Source: JAKFWF01 sp031429105
GTDB taxonomy: Bacteria; Pseudomonadota; Alphaproteobacteria; Rhizobiales; Hyphomicrobiaceae
Length of the DNA stretch: 64,000 nucleotides
Assembly (NCBI GenBank): GCA_031429105.1
Contig: JANOYV010000090.1
Coordinates: forward strand, 1-64,000
Direction: 5' to 3'
Shown here: positions 53,133-62,064 of the stretch, piece after piece
How the letters are laid out: the number at the start of each line of letters is the position of its first letter
Numbering within the stretch: the first letter of the stretch is position 1
The notes under the pieces: generated by a model
Databases searched by the model: none
The model's input: only the letters and a program-made list of their open reading frames with translations
Told to the model about the DNA's origin: nothing
Position numbers and translations under genes: made by a program

Positions 53133-55442
53133 CTACCTGACATCGTAGACAATCGCGGTTCGAGCTTGCAGCTCTGGTACCGCGCGCGCATCGGTTGGAG
53201 CCACATCTGCCGAGCGCCCCTTAGCGCGCCTTTGCGGCCGCGCACGCGGCGTCTCAATCGACTTCTGGAACCGCGCCGTTGTACCTGGAAGCTGAGCTAA
53301 ATGCGCGCGCCAATCCCCCAACATAGTAAAGCGCTGCCGCTCGAAATCGTGCTGTAGACCCTCCGGCGATTTGGACCCGGTCTGACAAATGCCGATCAGC
53401 GTCTCTCGCCCTTTGTCACGCAGGCGGAACTGGTAGGCCGCACCGCCGGACGGCAACAGCAGTTCCTTGCCCGCGACCAGCAAGTTGTTCTGCTCAAACT
53501 CGTTCGGAAACAAAACCGTCGCCTGGCCCGAACGATCAAGGCTGATCAACGTCAAGTAGCAATCCTGATTGGCACGTGCATGGAAAGTCGCAAGATCGCC
53601 CGACTGGTAGATGTCCGATTTGGACCACAGCAGCAACTCAAAGTCTGCACGAGGCTCCAGCGGCACTTCAACTTTGACAAGTGTTTCCGGGGCTCCGCCG
53701 TCTGGTGCAAGACGCATTAGAATCCGGTCAGCTTCTGCCCTTGATGCCGCAGCCGCCATTACACGGCGCCCCGAAACTGCGAGTTCTGTCGGCAGTCGCA
53801 TCAGTCGATCGCGCGTCTCCGGTACGGTCAATCCGGCTTCGGCAGCTAACCGCGCGAGGCCCACGTCCTTGGCGTATTCTCGACCGAGTGCTGCAACGGG
53901 CTCAAGGCCGTCGATCAGCAAATTTGGATCAATGCCAGCCTTACGCTGCGCTGCCGCGTACCGTTCCTGATCCTCAAAGACCAAGGTATCAAGCTCGGCC
54001 TCAGGTGCGTAAAGCTGGAGGACCATGTCCTTAAGCTCACGCGACGCCGCCGGATCAGTTTCAATGGCTCCACGCATACTATCCTTGACCGCAATAGGCC
54101 CGACACGATGACACCCCATGCACGACTGCCCGTTGCCGACCGGGCCAGCCATTGCCATTTCGTCGCGTTCGACGGCTTCGGGGCTGAAATCAACCCGGTC
54201 TCCACGCGCATCATTCAGCGAATAGGCAAAAAAACCATTTGGCAACGTGAACATCGCCTTCACGCCATCATGCTTGAACGGCACTTTCACAGTATTTGAT
54301 GCCGTCGGCCCCAGCGGATTGGACGCCAGTTTCTGCCGCCCCTCGCTCGTTGCAAAATCGTAGGTCAGCCATAGGCTACCGGTTCGCGTCGGATGTCGTT
54401 CAACAAGTCGATTGGCCCGCGTAACGGTTGAGACTGCAAGCCCCGCCCGTCTGGCCCTCCCCGATTTGATGTTAGCGTCAATGTCGACATTCAGGATCCG
54501 TTGCAGATTCGCCAACCGCCCTGGCAGACCAAGCAATCGCGGATAGAGCGGGGTCGTCATGGCGGCATGGGCGAACCAATCGCCACGCAGTGCAGGCATG
54601 GGCGTACCGGTCTGTCGCCGCACGATCTCGCTAAGGCGCGCCGAAGCCAGCGTCGCATAGGGTTGGGCCTGGATCAGTTTATCCCAATGAGCGCCAACCC
54701 AGCCTAGTTCGCCCAGATCAAGTTTCAGCACAGTACCCTCGGAATCGATTACCTCGAGTCTAATCGGCTCCGGACCCCATGAAAGCGTATTAATGACCTT
54801 CGTGATGGCTTGACGATAGCCCGCTAGTGCATCGGAATCGACACAGTTGTTGGCTAAATGCGTCAACGTTATAAATCGTATGTCTTTACGCTTTTCTTCC
54901 GCAATCGAAGCCAGACCAGCCAAAACAGCTTGATCGACTTGCCCCTGAGTGATCGTCCGACGCGCTGTACAGGTTTGCGTCGGTTGCGCCAGATCAAGTA
55001 TCCAGTCGCGGACGGCTTGGATTGCTTCAGCAGTCGGCGCCACATCGAGATCGACGGTCGCGTGATTGCGCAACATGATTGTATAGAGCGGTGAAGCGTC
55101 GGGAACGCCAGGCGTCACCAATGTTGCCTCACGGGCCACATAGTCGAGCGCCAGAATGTTTGCAAATGGCCGGGCGGCAGCTGGAATCTTCAGACGCCCG
55201 GTTTGATGGCAGCGCGCGCAGTGGCCGTCAAACACGGCATAAGCCTTTGCCGCCCGGACATCGCTCGGCGGCTGCGGCACAGGGTCGGCGGCCAATCCCG
55301 CTGGAATCTCAAGTGGGGCGACATCAGGCGGCGTTTCAGGCGCAGCCGACAGTGACTGCATGGCCAACAGGCTTAGCGCGACCGCAGTTAAAGCAGCGGC
55401 GACCCCGTTCCAACCAAAAAACACCTGCGCCAATTTCCGCAT
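53133..55442 (-). CDS. Exported di-haem cytochrome-like protein with DUF4384 domain
   Basis: 769-residue protein starting at ATG 55442. After a signal peptide (ending SLSAAPE) there is a first CxxCH motif (CARCH, about residues 75-79) in a cytochrome c-like segment. A second CxxCH (CMGCH, about 441-445) lies in a region with GQSCMGCHRVGPI. The C-terminal third contains a DUF4384-type beta domain at about 605-690 (SDIYQSGDLATFHARANQDCYLTL, TVLFPNEF), known from bacterial caspase-associated proteins. It therefore is probably a periplasmic c-type haem protein with a binding domain. It sits between the active and inactive caspase-fold genes with gaps of about 93 and 77 bases. Electron partners are unknown. 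Confidence 0.82.
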   Translation of the reverse strand: MRKLAQVFFGWNGVAAALTAVALSLLAMQSLSAAPETPPDVAPLEIPAGLAADPVPQPPSDVRAAKAYAVFDGHCARCHQTGRLKIPAAARPFANILALDYVAREATLVTPGVPDASPLYTIMLRNHATVDLDVAPTAEAIQAVRDWILDLAQPTQTCTARRTITQGQVDQAVLAGLASIAEEKRKDIRFITLTHLANNCVDSDALAGYRQAITKVINTLSWGPEPIRLEVIDSEGTVLKLDLGELGWVGAHWDKLIQAQPYATLASARLSEIVRRQTGTPMPALRGDWFAHAAMTTPLYPRLLGLPGRLANLQRILNVDIDANIKSGRARRAGLAVSTVTRANRLVERHPTRTGSLWLTYDFATSEGRQKLASNPLGPTASNTVKVPFKHDGVKAMFTLPNGFFAYSLNDARGDRVDFSPEAVERDEMAMAGPVGNGQSCMGCHRVGPIAVKDSMRGAIETDPAASRELKDMVLQLYAPEAELDTLVFEDQERYAAAQRKAGIDPNLLIDGLEPVAALGREYAKDVGLARLAAEAGLTVPETRDRLMRLPTELAVSGRRVMAAAASRAEADRILMRLAPDGGAPETLVKVEVPLEPRADFELLLWSKSDIYQSGDLATFHARANQDCYLTLISLDRSGQATVLFPNEFEQNNLLVAGKELLLPSGGAAYQFRLRDKGRETLIGICQTGSKSPEGLQHDFERQRFTMLGDWRAHLAQLPGTTARFQKSIETPRARPQRRAKGRSADVAPTDARAVPELQARTAIVYDVR

Positions 55443-55535
55443 TTCCACAACGCACCCACTCACTCAGTCCGCCCCAGCGGCGTGACATATAGCGACCGCC
55501 CACGGTAGCGAATAGTGCAACAACTGAATTTGCTC

Positions 55536-57410
55536 TCAGCCCGTTATCGCAAGTGCCTTTAGGGCATCCCTTGTTGTGCGGTCAAAAAGGCCCGTGACAC
55601 GACCCTTGTAGACGCCCATCGACGTCAGGCGTTTTTGGGTGGCACGTCGTGTTGCAAAGCTCCAATGATCTTTCATGATCATTGCGTCGGCTGAAGCGGC
55701 AGCTTGAGTCCGTGCACCGCCATCACCTTCCACTTTCAGCGCTTGGAGCGATGCGACAAGGTATTCCGCCGCTCGTCCCGGGTTGCGTTCTACAATCCGG
55801 CCCTCGTCGTGCAGGTTGGCGAGTTCGCGCAGAGCGCCCGAGTGCCGCTTTTCCACCGCAGCGTTGAGCCAACGGATCGCTTCGACCCCGTTGGTTGGAC
55901 CGCCTTCGCCGCGCATATGCATAAGGGCAAGATTGAACATAGCTCGCGGTTGGCCTTTCTCTGCTGCAAGCTCGTACCATTTTCGGGCCTCGACATGATC
56001 TCGAATGACGCCTTTGCCTTGCGCATACAAATAGCCAAGGCTTGCCATGGCGTGACTATCGCCTTTGTCGGCCGCCAATCGATAGAGGCGTAAGGCTTCG
56101 ACCAAATTACCAACGACACCATCGCCGAACTCGTAAAGTGTGCCAAGCGAGGCCTGAGCCGCCGTGTGATCTGCGTTGGCCGCTTTCTCATACCATGCTG
56201 CTGCCTCCGCAATGTTGCGGGCGACACCACGGCCTTTGTCGAACATGCGCGCAAGGTTGTACATGGCTGTAACGACGCCGCGTTCAGCCGCGACCCGATA
56301 AAGCCGTGCCGCCTCGACGAGCATCTCTGGCTTATCGCCAGCTGCCTCAAGTTTGACCGCGCGCTCGAACGCACCATCGGCCCCGCCTCGACCGGCCGAA
56401 ACATCGTTCGAGCCGGTTTGCCACCACGACCAGCCCGTTGGCCGTCGCTCAAGTTGGGCTAGCTTATAGTGGGCGAGTTCCTCATAAGCCCCGCCTGGAT
56501 AACTCTCGATGTAACGCTTGAGCGCCGCTGGGTCCTCGGTCGCCTTCACACGATCCCATGCTGCGATCTCGCTCAGGCGACGCTCGTTTGCTTCTCCCAG
56601 TGGTAAAGACGGTCGGCCGCTTGGCTCCTGAGCAACGGTTTTCGCCCGGAAAATGAAGTTACCGATCAGAGACGAGTGTTCCCACGGGATTTGTCGGTTC
56701 TGGGTCACGGCCAGAACCATCTCACGGGTTTGCTTGAAGACCTCTTCAACAGCCAAGCCAGGAATCGGGATCGACCGCGCCAGCGCTGCGGTAAATGGGC
56801 TGTGTCCATCGCTCCCATCCTGTGCGACCTCGCCTGGCGCGGTCGCATATGCGATCAGCGTTCCAGCAGGCGCAGATACCGGCGCCAACCCTCGTGATAA
56901 CGAGCGAACCTGCGATTCATAGGGATTGTTGCGGCACGCATCGAGGATCGCGATGTTGATCCGGCTGGCCGCCCCCTTCATGCTGGCCAACAGCTCGGAC
57001 AAATTGATGGCCTGGAGTGCCACTTCACCCTCGGCGGTGATATCTGCGCCAACGGGGATTAGATAATTCTGTCCCCCCACTTGCACACCGTGCCCAGCAT
57101 AATAGAAAACCCCGACTGAGTCAGGACGCCGCAATCGTCGGGCAAATTCCGTAAACGCCTGTCGCATCGTTTGCATGTTGGCGTCGGTGTGTTTGATAAC
57201 ATCGAAACCGACGCCCTTCAGCGTGCGCGCCATTAGCTCGGCATCGTTCTTCGGGTTGGCGAGCCGGGCTGACGCATACTCGCTATTGCCGATCACTAAC
57301 GCAACGCGCGTTTCCGCCCGCAATGGTCCACTTGCAGCGATAGCCAGGGCGAGCATTGCGCCGACGATCGCCCGGCCCACACCGACCCGATATCGTTTCC
57401 AAAGTGGCAT
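55536..57410 (-). CDS. Exported caspase-family protease with Sel1 repeats
   Basis: 624-residue protein from ATG 57410 (MPLWKRYRVG). A signal peptide ends near PLRAET. The peptidase C14 domain follows at about 34-255, with RVALVIGNSEY, the catalytic His in FYYAGHGVQV (H107) and the catalytic Cys in AILDACRNNPYES (C159), so it appears active. A Sel1-repeat array fills about 350-540 (MYNLARMFDKGRGV, AQASLGTLYEFGDGV, AMASLGYLYAQGKGV, AMFNLALMHMRGEGG), and the C-terminus has a peptidoglycan-binding-like segment (TSMGVYKGRVTGLFDRTTRDAL). It is the first gene of the cluster. A periplasmic protease scanning partner proteins by its Sel1 array is the likely design; the target is unknown. Confidence 0.9.
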   Translation of the reverse strand: MPLWKRYRVGVGRAIVGAMLALAIAASGPLRAETRVALVIGNSEYASARLANPKNDAELMARTLKGVGFDVIKHTDANMQTMRQAFTEFARRLRRPDSVGVFYYAGHGVQVGGQNYLIPVGADITAEGEVALQAINLSELLASMKGAASRINIAILDACRNNPYESQVRSLSRGLAPVSAPAGTLIAYATAPGEVAQDGSDGHSPFTAALARSIPIPGLAVEEVFKQTREMVLAVTQNRQIPWEHSSLIGNFIFRAKTVAQEPSGRPSLPLGEANERRLSEIAAWDRVKATEDPAALKRYIESYPGGAYEELAHYKLAQLERRPTGWSWWQTGSNDVSAGRGGADGAFERAVKLEAAGDKPEMLVEAARLYRVAAERGVVTAMYNLARMFDKGRGVARNIAEAAAWYEKAANADHTAAQASLGTLYEFGDGVVGNLVEALRLYRLAADKGDSHAMASLGYLYAQGKGVIRDHVEARKWYELAAEKGQPRAMFNLALMHMRGEGGPTNGVEAIRWLNAAVEKRHSGALRELANLHDEGRIVERNPGRAAEYLVASLQALKVEGDGGARTQAAASADAMIMKDHWSFATRRATQKRLTSMGVYKGRVTGLFDRTTRDALKALAITG

Positions 57411-57558
57411 TATACCTTCACTGCGATCGGTTGCCGTGGCAGCACCCATCGGACCGGCCCTGTGGTGAAACGAATCTATTCGTGCACAACCATGTGCTCA
57501 GACGTAGTGCCCGGCCAGAGGCGCTGTTGCATTGTCCACGACGTTCATGGATCAAAGC

Positions 57559-57573
57559 TTAATCAAGTATTAA
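57559..57573. promoter_or_regulatory. CtrA-type binding box, TTAA-N7-TTAA
   Basis: A perfect TTAATCAAGTATTAA palindrome-like box lies in an AT-rich stretch about 149 bases upstream of the caspase start codon and about 129 bases upstream of the small plus-strand frame at 57702. The pattern is the CtrA consensus of alphaproteobacteria. Which gene it serves is unproven. Confidence 0.45.
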
Positions 57574-57701
57574 TATATATAAATAGAGTATTAAATTTCA
57601 AAATGGCCAGTTAAGGGCGTTTGACACCACTATTAGACTAACAAGACGTTATCGGTTACAAAAGAGATAACTGATCGATGCGATGAGTTGGCGGGGCAAT
57701 C

Positions 57702-57869
57702 ATGGATCTTCAAGCAGCACAACAGATAAATGGTCGGCGTTGGTCTTGGATCAAAGTAACCGCGTTCCTGTGTTTTGCGATCGCTTGCGGATTATTGCTG
57801 GGCTCGCTGACGTCTGCACCGACGACCAAGTATTCGGGCGTCAAACCACAACAGACATCGATCAGATAA
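57702..57869 (+). CDS. Possible 55-residue single-span membrane protein
   Basis: A short frame starting at ATG 57702 (MDLQAAQQINGRRWSW) with one hydrophobic segment (VTAFLCFAIACGLLLGSLTS) and a polar tail ending QQTSIR. It is divergent from the caspase operon and downstream of the CtrA-type box. A weak GGCGGGG site precedes it. The composition is that of a real small membrane protein, but no family is recognised. Confidence 0.42.
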   Translation: MDLQAAQQINGRRWSWIKVTAFLCFAIACGLLLGSLTSAPTTKYSGVKPQQTSIR

Positions 57870-57949
57870 GATTTACGGGCTCATCCAACTGAGACTGAGG
57901 CGTGGCCGGCGCCATATCCGGCCTCCCATTCGACTGATCTTCCAACAGA

Positions 57950-57976
57950 CCCCACTCCTCTTGCTAAGGAGTGGGG
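57950..57976 (-). terminator. Hairpin after efp
   Basis: Perfect ten-base arms (CCCCACTCCT and AGGAGTGGGG) with a seven-base loop lie directly after the efp stop. The T-run is weak on the minus strand (TCTGTT) and short on the plus strand (TTTCC), but the position fits efp termination. Confidence 0.6.
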
Positions 57977-57993
57977 TTTCCGTTGAGCGCACG

Positions 57994-58563
57994 TCAATCC
58001 TTTGCGCGCTCGACGTAGCTGCCATCCTCGATTGTCACCACAACGCGAGTGCCGGTGCCGATATGCGGCGGCACCATGATGCGAGCACCATTCGACAGGA
58101 TTGCCGGTTTGTACGATGACGACGCCGTCTGGCCCTTCACAACTGGATCCGCTTCAACGATTTCCAGCGTCACGCGGACCGGCATCTCAATTGAAACCGG
58201 GTTGCCGTCATGCGTGCTGACCGAGCACTTCATGCCTTCTTGCAGGTAAATCGCCTGATTTCCCAAAATGTCCTTGGACACGGTAATCTGCTCAAACGAC
58301 TCCGGGTGCATGAACACAAAGCCCTGGTCGTCTTCGTACAGGTAGTTATAATCCTGCTCTTCGAGGTAGGCCCGCTCAACCTGGTCGGTGGTCCGATAGC
58401 GCTCGGTCACCTTGACGCCATCCGCAATGCGGCGCAATTCCAAGTGCGTAACCGGCGTGCCCTTGCCCGGATGAATGTTCTCGGCGTGCATAACCACGGC
58501 CAATTTGCCGGCAAGATCGAGTACATTGCCCTTGCGGATCGAGCTAGCTATGACCTTCGTCAC
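57994..58563 (-). CDS. efp: Elongation factor P
   Basis: 189-residue translation factor that relieves ribosome stalling at polyproline. It contains the loop HPGKGTPV, whose Lys34 is the known site of beta-lysylation, and the C-terminal signature PPHIGTGTRVVVTIEDGSYVERAKD. The genes for the modifying enzymes EpmA and EpmB lie divergently next to it, which agrees with a Lys-type EF-P. The starting ATG (MTKVIASSIRKGNVLD) is canonical. Confidence 0.97.
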   Translation of the reverse strand: MTKVIASSIRKGNVLDLAGKLAVVMHAENIHPGKGTPVTHLELRRIADGVKVTERYRTTDQVERAYLEEQDYNYLYEDDQGFVFMHPESFEQITVSKDILGNQAIYLQEGMKCSVSTHDGNPVSIEMPVRVTLEIVEADPVVKGQTASSSYKPAILSNGARIMVPPHIGTGTRVVVTIEDGSYVERAKD

Positions 58564-58704
58564 AAAACGTCTCCCATATCAGCGCGCAGCAGGATTGGAG
58601 CGCACGCCGTGTGCCTCCACAATCGTTGCTGGCGGTCGAATTGGCGCTGTCATTAGCCTGTTATTCGGCCAAGGCCAAGGGGCGCTCGCCCAAGGTTCGG
58701 CAGA

Positions 58705-59763
58705 ATGATCGACAAGCGCCGACGCTCACCCTGGTGGACCCCTTCGGTTCATGCTGATCGCAGACCGATCTTGTTAGCCCGCAACCGCATCAAATCTGCA
58801 ATCAGGCGGTGGTTCGAAGACCAGGGCTTCGTCGAAGTGGAAACCGGCTGTCTGCAAGTGTCGCCGGGCAATGAAACGCACCTTCATGCCTTCAGGACTG
58901 AATTAATCGGCACTGACCTCACAGCGCTGCCCTACTATCTGCACACATCCCCGGAATTTGCCTGCAAAAAGTTACTGGCGGCGGGCGAAGCGAAGATATT
59001 CACCTTCGCGCCAGCCTTTCGCAACCGCGAGCGGGGTGCACTTCATGCGCCCGAATTTACCATGCTGGAGTGGTATCGGGCGGGTGCCCCTTACGAGCAA
59101 TTGTGGGACGATTGCGCTGCGATCCTGAAAATCGCGGCAGATGTGTCCGGACAAACCGACTGGACCTATCGTGGCCGGCCCTGCGATCTAACCCAATCGC
59201 ACAACTCGACGACGCTCGATCAGGCTTTTCTCCAGTTTGCCAACATAGCGCTCTACGAGATGTTCAATGGGACGATGCCGGATGCGCCGAAGTTTGCGCG
59301 CGCCGCTCAAGGAATTGGCGTCAAAACGGCTGGCGATGACACGTGGTCGGACATCTTCGCACGCATTTTAACGGAGCGGATCGAGCCGCGCGTCGGGCTC
59401 TACCGCCCTGAGATCTTATGCGAGTATCCAACCCATGAAGCAGCACTCGCCCGACCCACGGTGCACGACCCGCTCGCAGCCGAACGATTCGAGTTGTATG
59501 TCTGCGGCGTCGAGCTCGCCAATGGTTTTGGTGAATTGACTGATCCGACCGAACAGCGCCGCCGCTTCATGATCGAAATGGACGAAAAAGCCCGTATTTA
59601 TGGCGAGCGCTACCCCTTAGACGAGGATTTTCTTTCAGCTTTAGCACACATGCCTCCGGCATCTGGCTGTGCCCTGGGATTTGATCGGCTTGTCATGCTC
59701 GCGACAGGCGCACCGACCGTCGACCATGTTCTCTGGACGCCGCTTGCCGAACCGGGCAAATAA
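58705..59763 (+). CDS. epmA: Elongation factor P lysyltransferase EpmA
   Basis: 352-residue class II lysyl-tRNA synthetase-like enzyme (GenX/PoxA) without an anticodon-binding domain, which attaches (R)-beta-lysine to EF-P Lys34. Class II motifs are seen in FVEVETGCLQVSPGNETHLHAF, FAPAFRNRERGALHAPEFTMLEWYRAG and the C-terminal GCALGFDRLVMLATG. Length equals the family norm. It is divergent from efp, and epmB starts seven bases after its stop. Confidence 0.95.
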   Translation: MIDKRRRSPWWTPSVHADRRPILLARNRIKSAIRRWFEDQGFVEVETGCLQVSPGNETHLHAFRTELIGTDLTALPYYLHTSPEFACKKLLAAGEAKIFTFAPAFRNRERGALHAPEFTMLEWYRAGAPYEQLWDDCAAILKIAADVSGQTDWTYRGRPCDLTQSHNSTTLDQAFLQFANIALYEMFNGTMPDAPKFARAAQGIGVKTAGDDTWSDIFARILTERIEPRVGLYRPEILCEYPTHEAALARPTVHDPLAAERFELYVCGVELANGFGELTDPTEQRRRFMIEMDEKARIYGERYPLDEDFLSALAHMPPASGCALGFDRLVMLATGAPTVDHVLWTPLAEPGK

Positions 59764-59770
59764 CTAACCC

Positions 59771-60850
59771 ATGACTGGTGCTGCGCGAACCCTGACGACC
59801 ATCGATCAACTGCATGCGGCGGGTGTAATCCCCCAGGCGCAACTGTCGCCATTGCGCGAGGTCGCAAACCGATACGCGGTCGCCCTGACACCAGCACTGC
59901 TTGCGACGATTGAACCTGGCGCGGCAACCGACCCGATGGCGCTGCAGTTCGTGCCCGACGCGCGCGAACTCAAACAACGTGCCGATGAGACATCCGATCC
60001 CATCGGCGATCAGTCGAACAGTCCGGTCAAGGGCATCGTGCATCGCTATCCTGATCGGGCCCTATTGAAGATTGCCAGTGTTTGCCCGGTCTACTGCCGC
60101 TTTTGTTTCCGGCGCGAGGCGGTCGGGCCTGAACACGGTGATAGCTTGTCGTCGGTCGAACTGGCCACCGCCATCGCCTACATTGCGAACACGCCGACCA
60201 TTTGGGAAGTTATCTTGACCGGCGGCGATCCGTTGATCCTGTCACCGCGTCGCATTCGGGACGCGACACGGGCACTCGCCGCCATCCCGCACGTGAAGGT
60301 CATCCGCTGGCACAGTCGCGTGCCGGTAGTGACACCCGAACGCGTGACGCCCGAAATGGCGGATGCGCTCAGATCACCTACGCAGGCAGTCTATGTGGCC
60401 CTCCACGCCAATCACCCGCGCGAGTTCACCAAGGACGCGCGCGCCGCCTGTGCGACGCTGGTAAATCACGGCATCGTCATGGTCGGCCAAACTGTGCTGC
60501 TGCGTGGCGTCAATGACGACGCTGAAACGCTCGATGCCCTGATGCGCGCCTTCATTGAATCGCGTGTGAAGCCCTACTATTTGCACCATCTCGACCGTGC
60601 CCCCGGAACGGCGCATTTCAGAACCACAATTGCCGAGGGCCAAAGCTTGATGCGCCGTTTGCGTGGGCGGCTCTCCGGCTTGGCGCAGCCGACCTATGTC
60701 ATGGATATTCCAGGCGGCCACGGCAAAATGCCGGTCGGGCCGAGCTACTTGGAGGATCACCAGTCCCAGCGTTACACTGTGACGGACTACAACGGCGTTC
60801 AGCATGCCTACACGGACTGCCCCTCATGCCTGACTGAAGGTTCGACATGA
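59771..60850 (+). CDS. epmB: EF-P beta-lysine 2,3-aminomutase EpmB
   Basis: 359-residue radical SAM enzyme (YjeK, KamA family) making (R)-beta-lysine for EF-P modification. The 4Fe-4S motif CPVYCRFCFRRE has cysteines at about 105, 109 and 112. Further signatures are LTGGDPLILSPRRI, HSRVPVVTPERV and YYLHHLDRAPGTAHFR. Its stop overlaps the crtY start (ATGA), so the EF-P modification genes appear to be in one transcript with carotenoid genes. Confidence 0.94.
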   Translation: MTGAARTLTTIDQLHAAGVIPQAQLSPLREVANRYAVALTPALLATIEPGAATDPMALQFVPDARELKQRADETSDPIGDQSNSPVKGIVHRYPDRALLKIASVCPVYCRFCFRREAVGPEHGDSLSSVELATAIAYIANTPTIWEVILTGGDPLILSPRRIRDATRALAAIPHVKVIRWHSRVPVVTPERVTPEMADALRSPTQAVYVALHANHPREFTKDARAACATLVNHGIVMVGQTVLLRGVNDDAETLDALMRAFIESRVKPYYLHHLDRAPGTAHFRTTIAEGQSLMRRLRGRLSGLAQPTYVMDIPGGHGKMPVGPSYLEDHQSQRYTVTDYNGVQHAYTDCPSCLTEGST

Positions 60851-62055
60851 CCAATGCCGACGCAATTTTGGTAGGAGGCGGGCTCGCCAACGTACTAATC
60901 GCGCTTAAACTCCGGGCGGAGCGGCCCGAGACAAATATTCTTGTGCTTGAGCAGGGACCGACCCTGGGCGCCAACCATACTTGGTCGTTCCACGACACCG
61001 ATCTGACGCCCGAACAACTGCAGTGGATTGAACCACTGGTAATCGCCAGCTGGCCGCGCCAGGAGGTTAGATTTCCGACAGGTCGGCGGATCTTGGAAAC
61101 CGGCTACAAATCGATTTCTTCCGAGCGTTTACACGCGGTCGCCATGGAGGTACTCGGCCCCTCGGTGCGGCTGAATTGCCCAGTTCGAGATGTGCAGGCC
61201 AACACCGTCACGCTTGGCGATGGCACCAGCTTGCAGGTCCCCCTCGTCATCGACGGTCGTGGCGCCTTGCAAAAACAGCCTTTGGCTCTCGGCTACCAGA
61301 AGTTTGTCGGGGTCGAGATCGAGACCGCCGTTCCGCACGGGCAGGCGCACCCGATCATCATGGACGCAACAGTCCCCCAGACCGACGGCTACCGGTTCGT
61401 CTACACGTTGCCGTTCTCACCCACCCGTCTGCTGATCGAGGATACCTACTACAGCGACACACCGGATCTCGACCCCGGCAGCTTAGGGACCGGCGTCGAG
61501 GCCTACGCTGCCGCGCAAGGTTGGAAGGCTGCCAAGATTATCCGTCGCGAAGCTGGTGTGTTGCCGATCACGCTCGCTGGCGATATCGATGAACACTGGC
61601 GCACGATGGGCCTGGACATCCCCCGCTCGGGCCTGCGCGCGTGGCTCTTCCATGCGACGACCGGCTACAGCTTTCCAAATGCTGTCCGTCTCGCCGAGGA
61701 ACTTAGCCGGGCACCGAACCTGTCATCGGACGCGATCGCTCGCCTGATCGAGAAGCGCTCTCGCGAGACCTGGAAATCCCAGGCCATCTTCCGGTGGCTG
61801 AACCGTTCCCTGTTTCTGGCAGCCGACCCGCCGGGGCGCGTGCGCATCCTCGACCGCTTTTACGCGAAACTCCCGACGCCGGCGATTGAACGGTTCTATG
61901 CTGGCACGTTCCGCAAATCGGACATTGCCATGCTGATGGCCATCATGGCGACCAAACCACCTGTGAACATTGGTCGCGCGATTTCGTGCCTCAGCGAAAG
62001 CTCTTCGTGGGCGTTTGCCGCGAAGCATCGTTCCACAACGTCCGAATTAGGGTAA
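60847..62055 (+). CDS. crtY: Lycopene beta-cyclase CrtY
   Basis: 402-residue flavin-dependent cyclase converting lycopene to beta-carotene. It shows the N-terminal dinucleotide-binding VGGGLANVLIALKL, NHTWSFHDTDL, and later VIDGRGA, QKFVGVEIE and RFVYTLPFSPTRLLIEDTYYSD, all typical of bacterial CrtY. The start overlaps the epmB stop by four bases. crtB follows after nine bases. No crtI lies between crtY and crtB, unlike the common crtE-Y-I-B order. Confidence 0.93.
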   Translation: MTNADAILVGGGLANVLIALKLRAERPETNILVLEQGPTLGANHTWSFHDTDLTPEQLQWIEPLVIASWPRQEVRFPTGRRILETGYKSISSERLHAVAMEVLGPSVRLNCPVRDVQANTVTLGDGTSLQVPLVIDGRGALQKQPLALGYQKFVGVEIETAVPHGQAHPIIMDATVPQTDGYRFVYTLPFSPTRLLIEDTYYSDTPDLDPGSLGTGVEAYAAAQGWKAAKIIRREAGVLPITLAGDIDEHWRTMGLDIPRSGLRAWLFHATTGYSFPNAVRLAEELSRAPNLSSDAIARLIEKRSRETWKSQAIFRWLNRSLFLAADPPGRVRILDRFYAKLPTPAIERFYAGTFRKSDIAMLMAIMATKPPVNIGRAISCLSESSSWAFAAKHRSTTSELG

Positions 62056-62064
62056 GCTCGCCCA

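Noticed and set aside
57683..57892. 69-residue plus-strand frame overlapping the small membrane protein frame
   Set aside because: It is in another frame with a polar, irregular product and no hydrophobic span, so the 57702 frame is more plausible.
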